Position numbers and translations under genes: made by a program
Assembly: GCA_913056455.1 (NCBI GenBank)
Contig: CAJXMJ010000001.1
Coordinates: 682,001 to 746,000 of the forward strand
Source: an uncultured Fodinibius sp.
GTDB taxonomy: Bacteria; Bacteroidota; Rhodothermia; Balneolales; Balneolaceae
Direction: 5' to 3'
DNA length: 64,000 nt
Notes under the pieces: generated by a model
The model's input: only the letters and a program-made list of their open reading frames with translations
Databases searched by the model: none
What the model was told of the DNA's origin: nothing
In this document: in pieces, positions 63,742 to 64,000 of the stretch
How positions within the stretch are numbered: position 1 is the first letter of the stretch
Layout of the letters: each line of letters starts with the position of its first letter

Positions 63742-64000
63742 ATGATTCCATTTAATAAACCATATTTGACTGGCAAAGAGATGCATTATATGTATCAGGC
63801 AGTATATTCCGGGAAAATATCAGGGAATGGGGTTTACACTCAGAAATGCCAGAAATTTTTTGAACAACGATATGGCATAAAAAAGGCATTACTGACTACT
63901 TCATGTACGGATGCTCTGGAGATGTGTGCGTTACTTATCGATTTGAAGCCCGGAGATGAGGTAATAGTACCATCCTATACCTTTGTATCAACAGCGTTGG
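63742..64000 (+). CDS. wecE: dTDP-4-amino-4,6-dideoxygalactose transaminase, 3'-truncated
   Basis: The frame is open from ATG 63742 to the window end (86 codons). MIPFNKPYLTGKEMHYM, GKISGNGVYTQKCQKF, LLTTSCTDALEMCALL and PGDEVIVPSYTFVSTA match the N-terminal third of WecE/RffA, which converts dTDP-4-keto-6-deoxyglucose to dTDP-Fuc4N with PLP. The PLP lysine lies beyond the window. A GAGGGAG sequence precedes the ATG at about the right distance. It fits the WecF-like transferase and rmlA upstream. Confidence 0.85.
   Translation, partial: MIPFNKPYLTGKEMHYMYQAVYSGKISGNGVYTQKCQKFFEQRYGIKKALLTTSCTDALEMCALLIDLKPGDEVIVPSYTFVSTAL

Overview
The window looks like chromosomal DNA of a low-to-moderate-GC bacterium of the Bacteroidota/FCB group. 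Balneolota (Balneola/Fodinibius-like) is my best guess. That rests on gene content and style: a BY-kinase co-polymerase, sugar-transfer ATP-grasp genes, a lipoprotein with FN3-like and plant-type LRR repeats, and many single-domain sigma-54 activators and promoters. No marker gene settles the taxonomy.

Layout. 1-3979 is a conserved fatty-acid block (fabD, cut by the window edge, then fabG, acpP, fabF) followed by rnc. 4275-6256 holds a sigma-54 enhancer-binding protein (EBP) without a sensor domain and, convergent to it, a degenerate EBP paralogue. 6797-8047 is a membrane glycosyltransferase. 8217-12075 (minus strand) is housekeeping: dnaB, a family-4-type uracil-DNA glycosylase and mtaB. From 12373 to the right edge lies one very large exopolysaccharide/glycan locus. 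It makes GDP-fucose, N-acetylhexosaminuronic acid, UDP-diacetylbacillosamine-type and dTDP-Fuc4NAc-type sugars. It also encodes the priming transferase, at least seven glycosyltransferases, an EpsG-like polymerase, a PglK-like ABC flippase, a Wzz/BY-kinase, a small SLBB protein and O-acylation genes. Two near-cassette modules pair a deacetylase-like gene with an ATP-grasp gene, and one island carries an NRPS (A-PCP-TE). Inserted in the middle are two LRR genes that share a 1,228-bp repeat, identical wherever I compared it.

Regulation is the most striking part. Ten intergenic regions carry a good sigma-54 promoter (TGGCAY-N5-TTGYA type, GG and G[CTA] exactly 10 nt apart), each 60-200 bp ahead of a glycan gene or operon. 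In nine of them a 17-bp dyad of the form TGAGTAAnnnTTACTCA, or a clear half of it, lies 75-160 bp upstream of the -24 element, where an EBP would bind. The LRR genes, the minus-strand O-acylation genes and the housekeeping genes lack this pair. The simplest reading is that the EBP at 4275 switches on the whole locus through these sites, possibly modulated by the catalytically dead paralogue at 5402-6256. This is inference from sequence and position only.

Inferred transcription units: 6797-8047; 12373-16950; 17305-18333; 18571-27733; 32443-37767; 37979-40279; 44193-45431; 45707-52449; 52709-59662; 60107 to beyond 64000. No tRNA, rRNA, CRISPR array, transposase or integrase was recognised.
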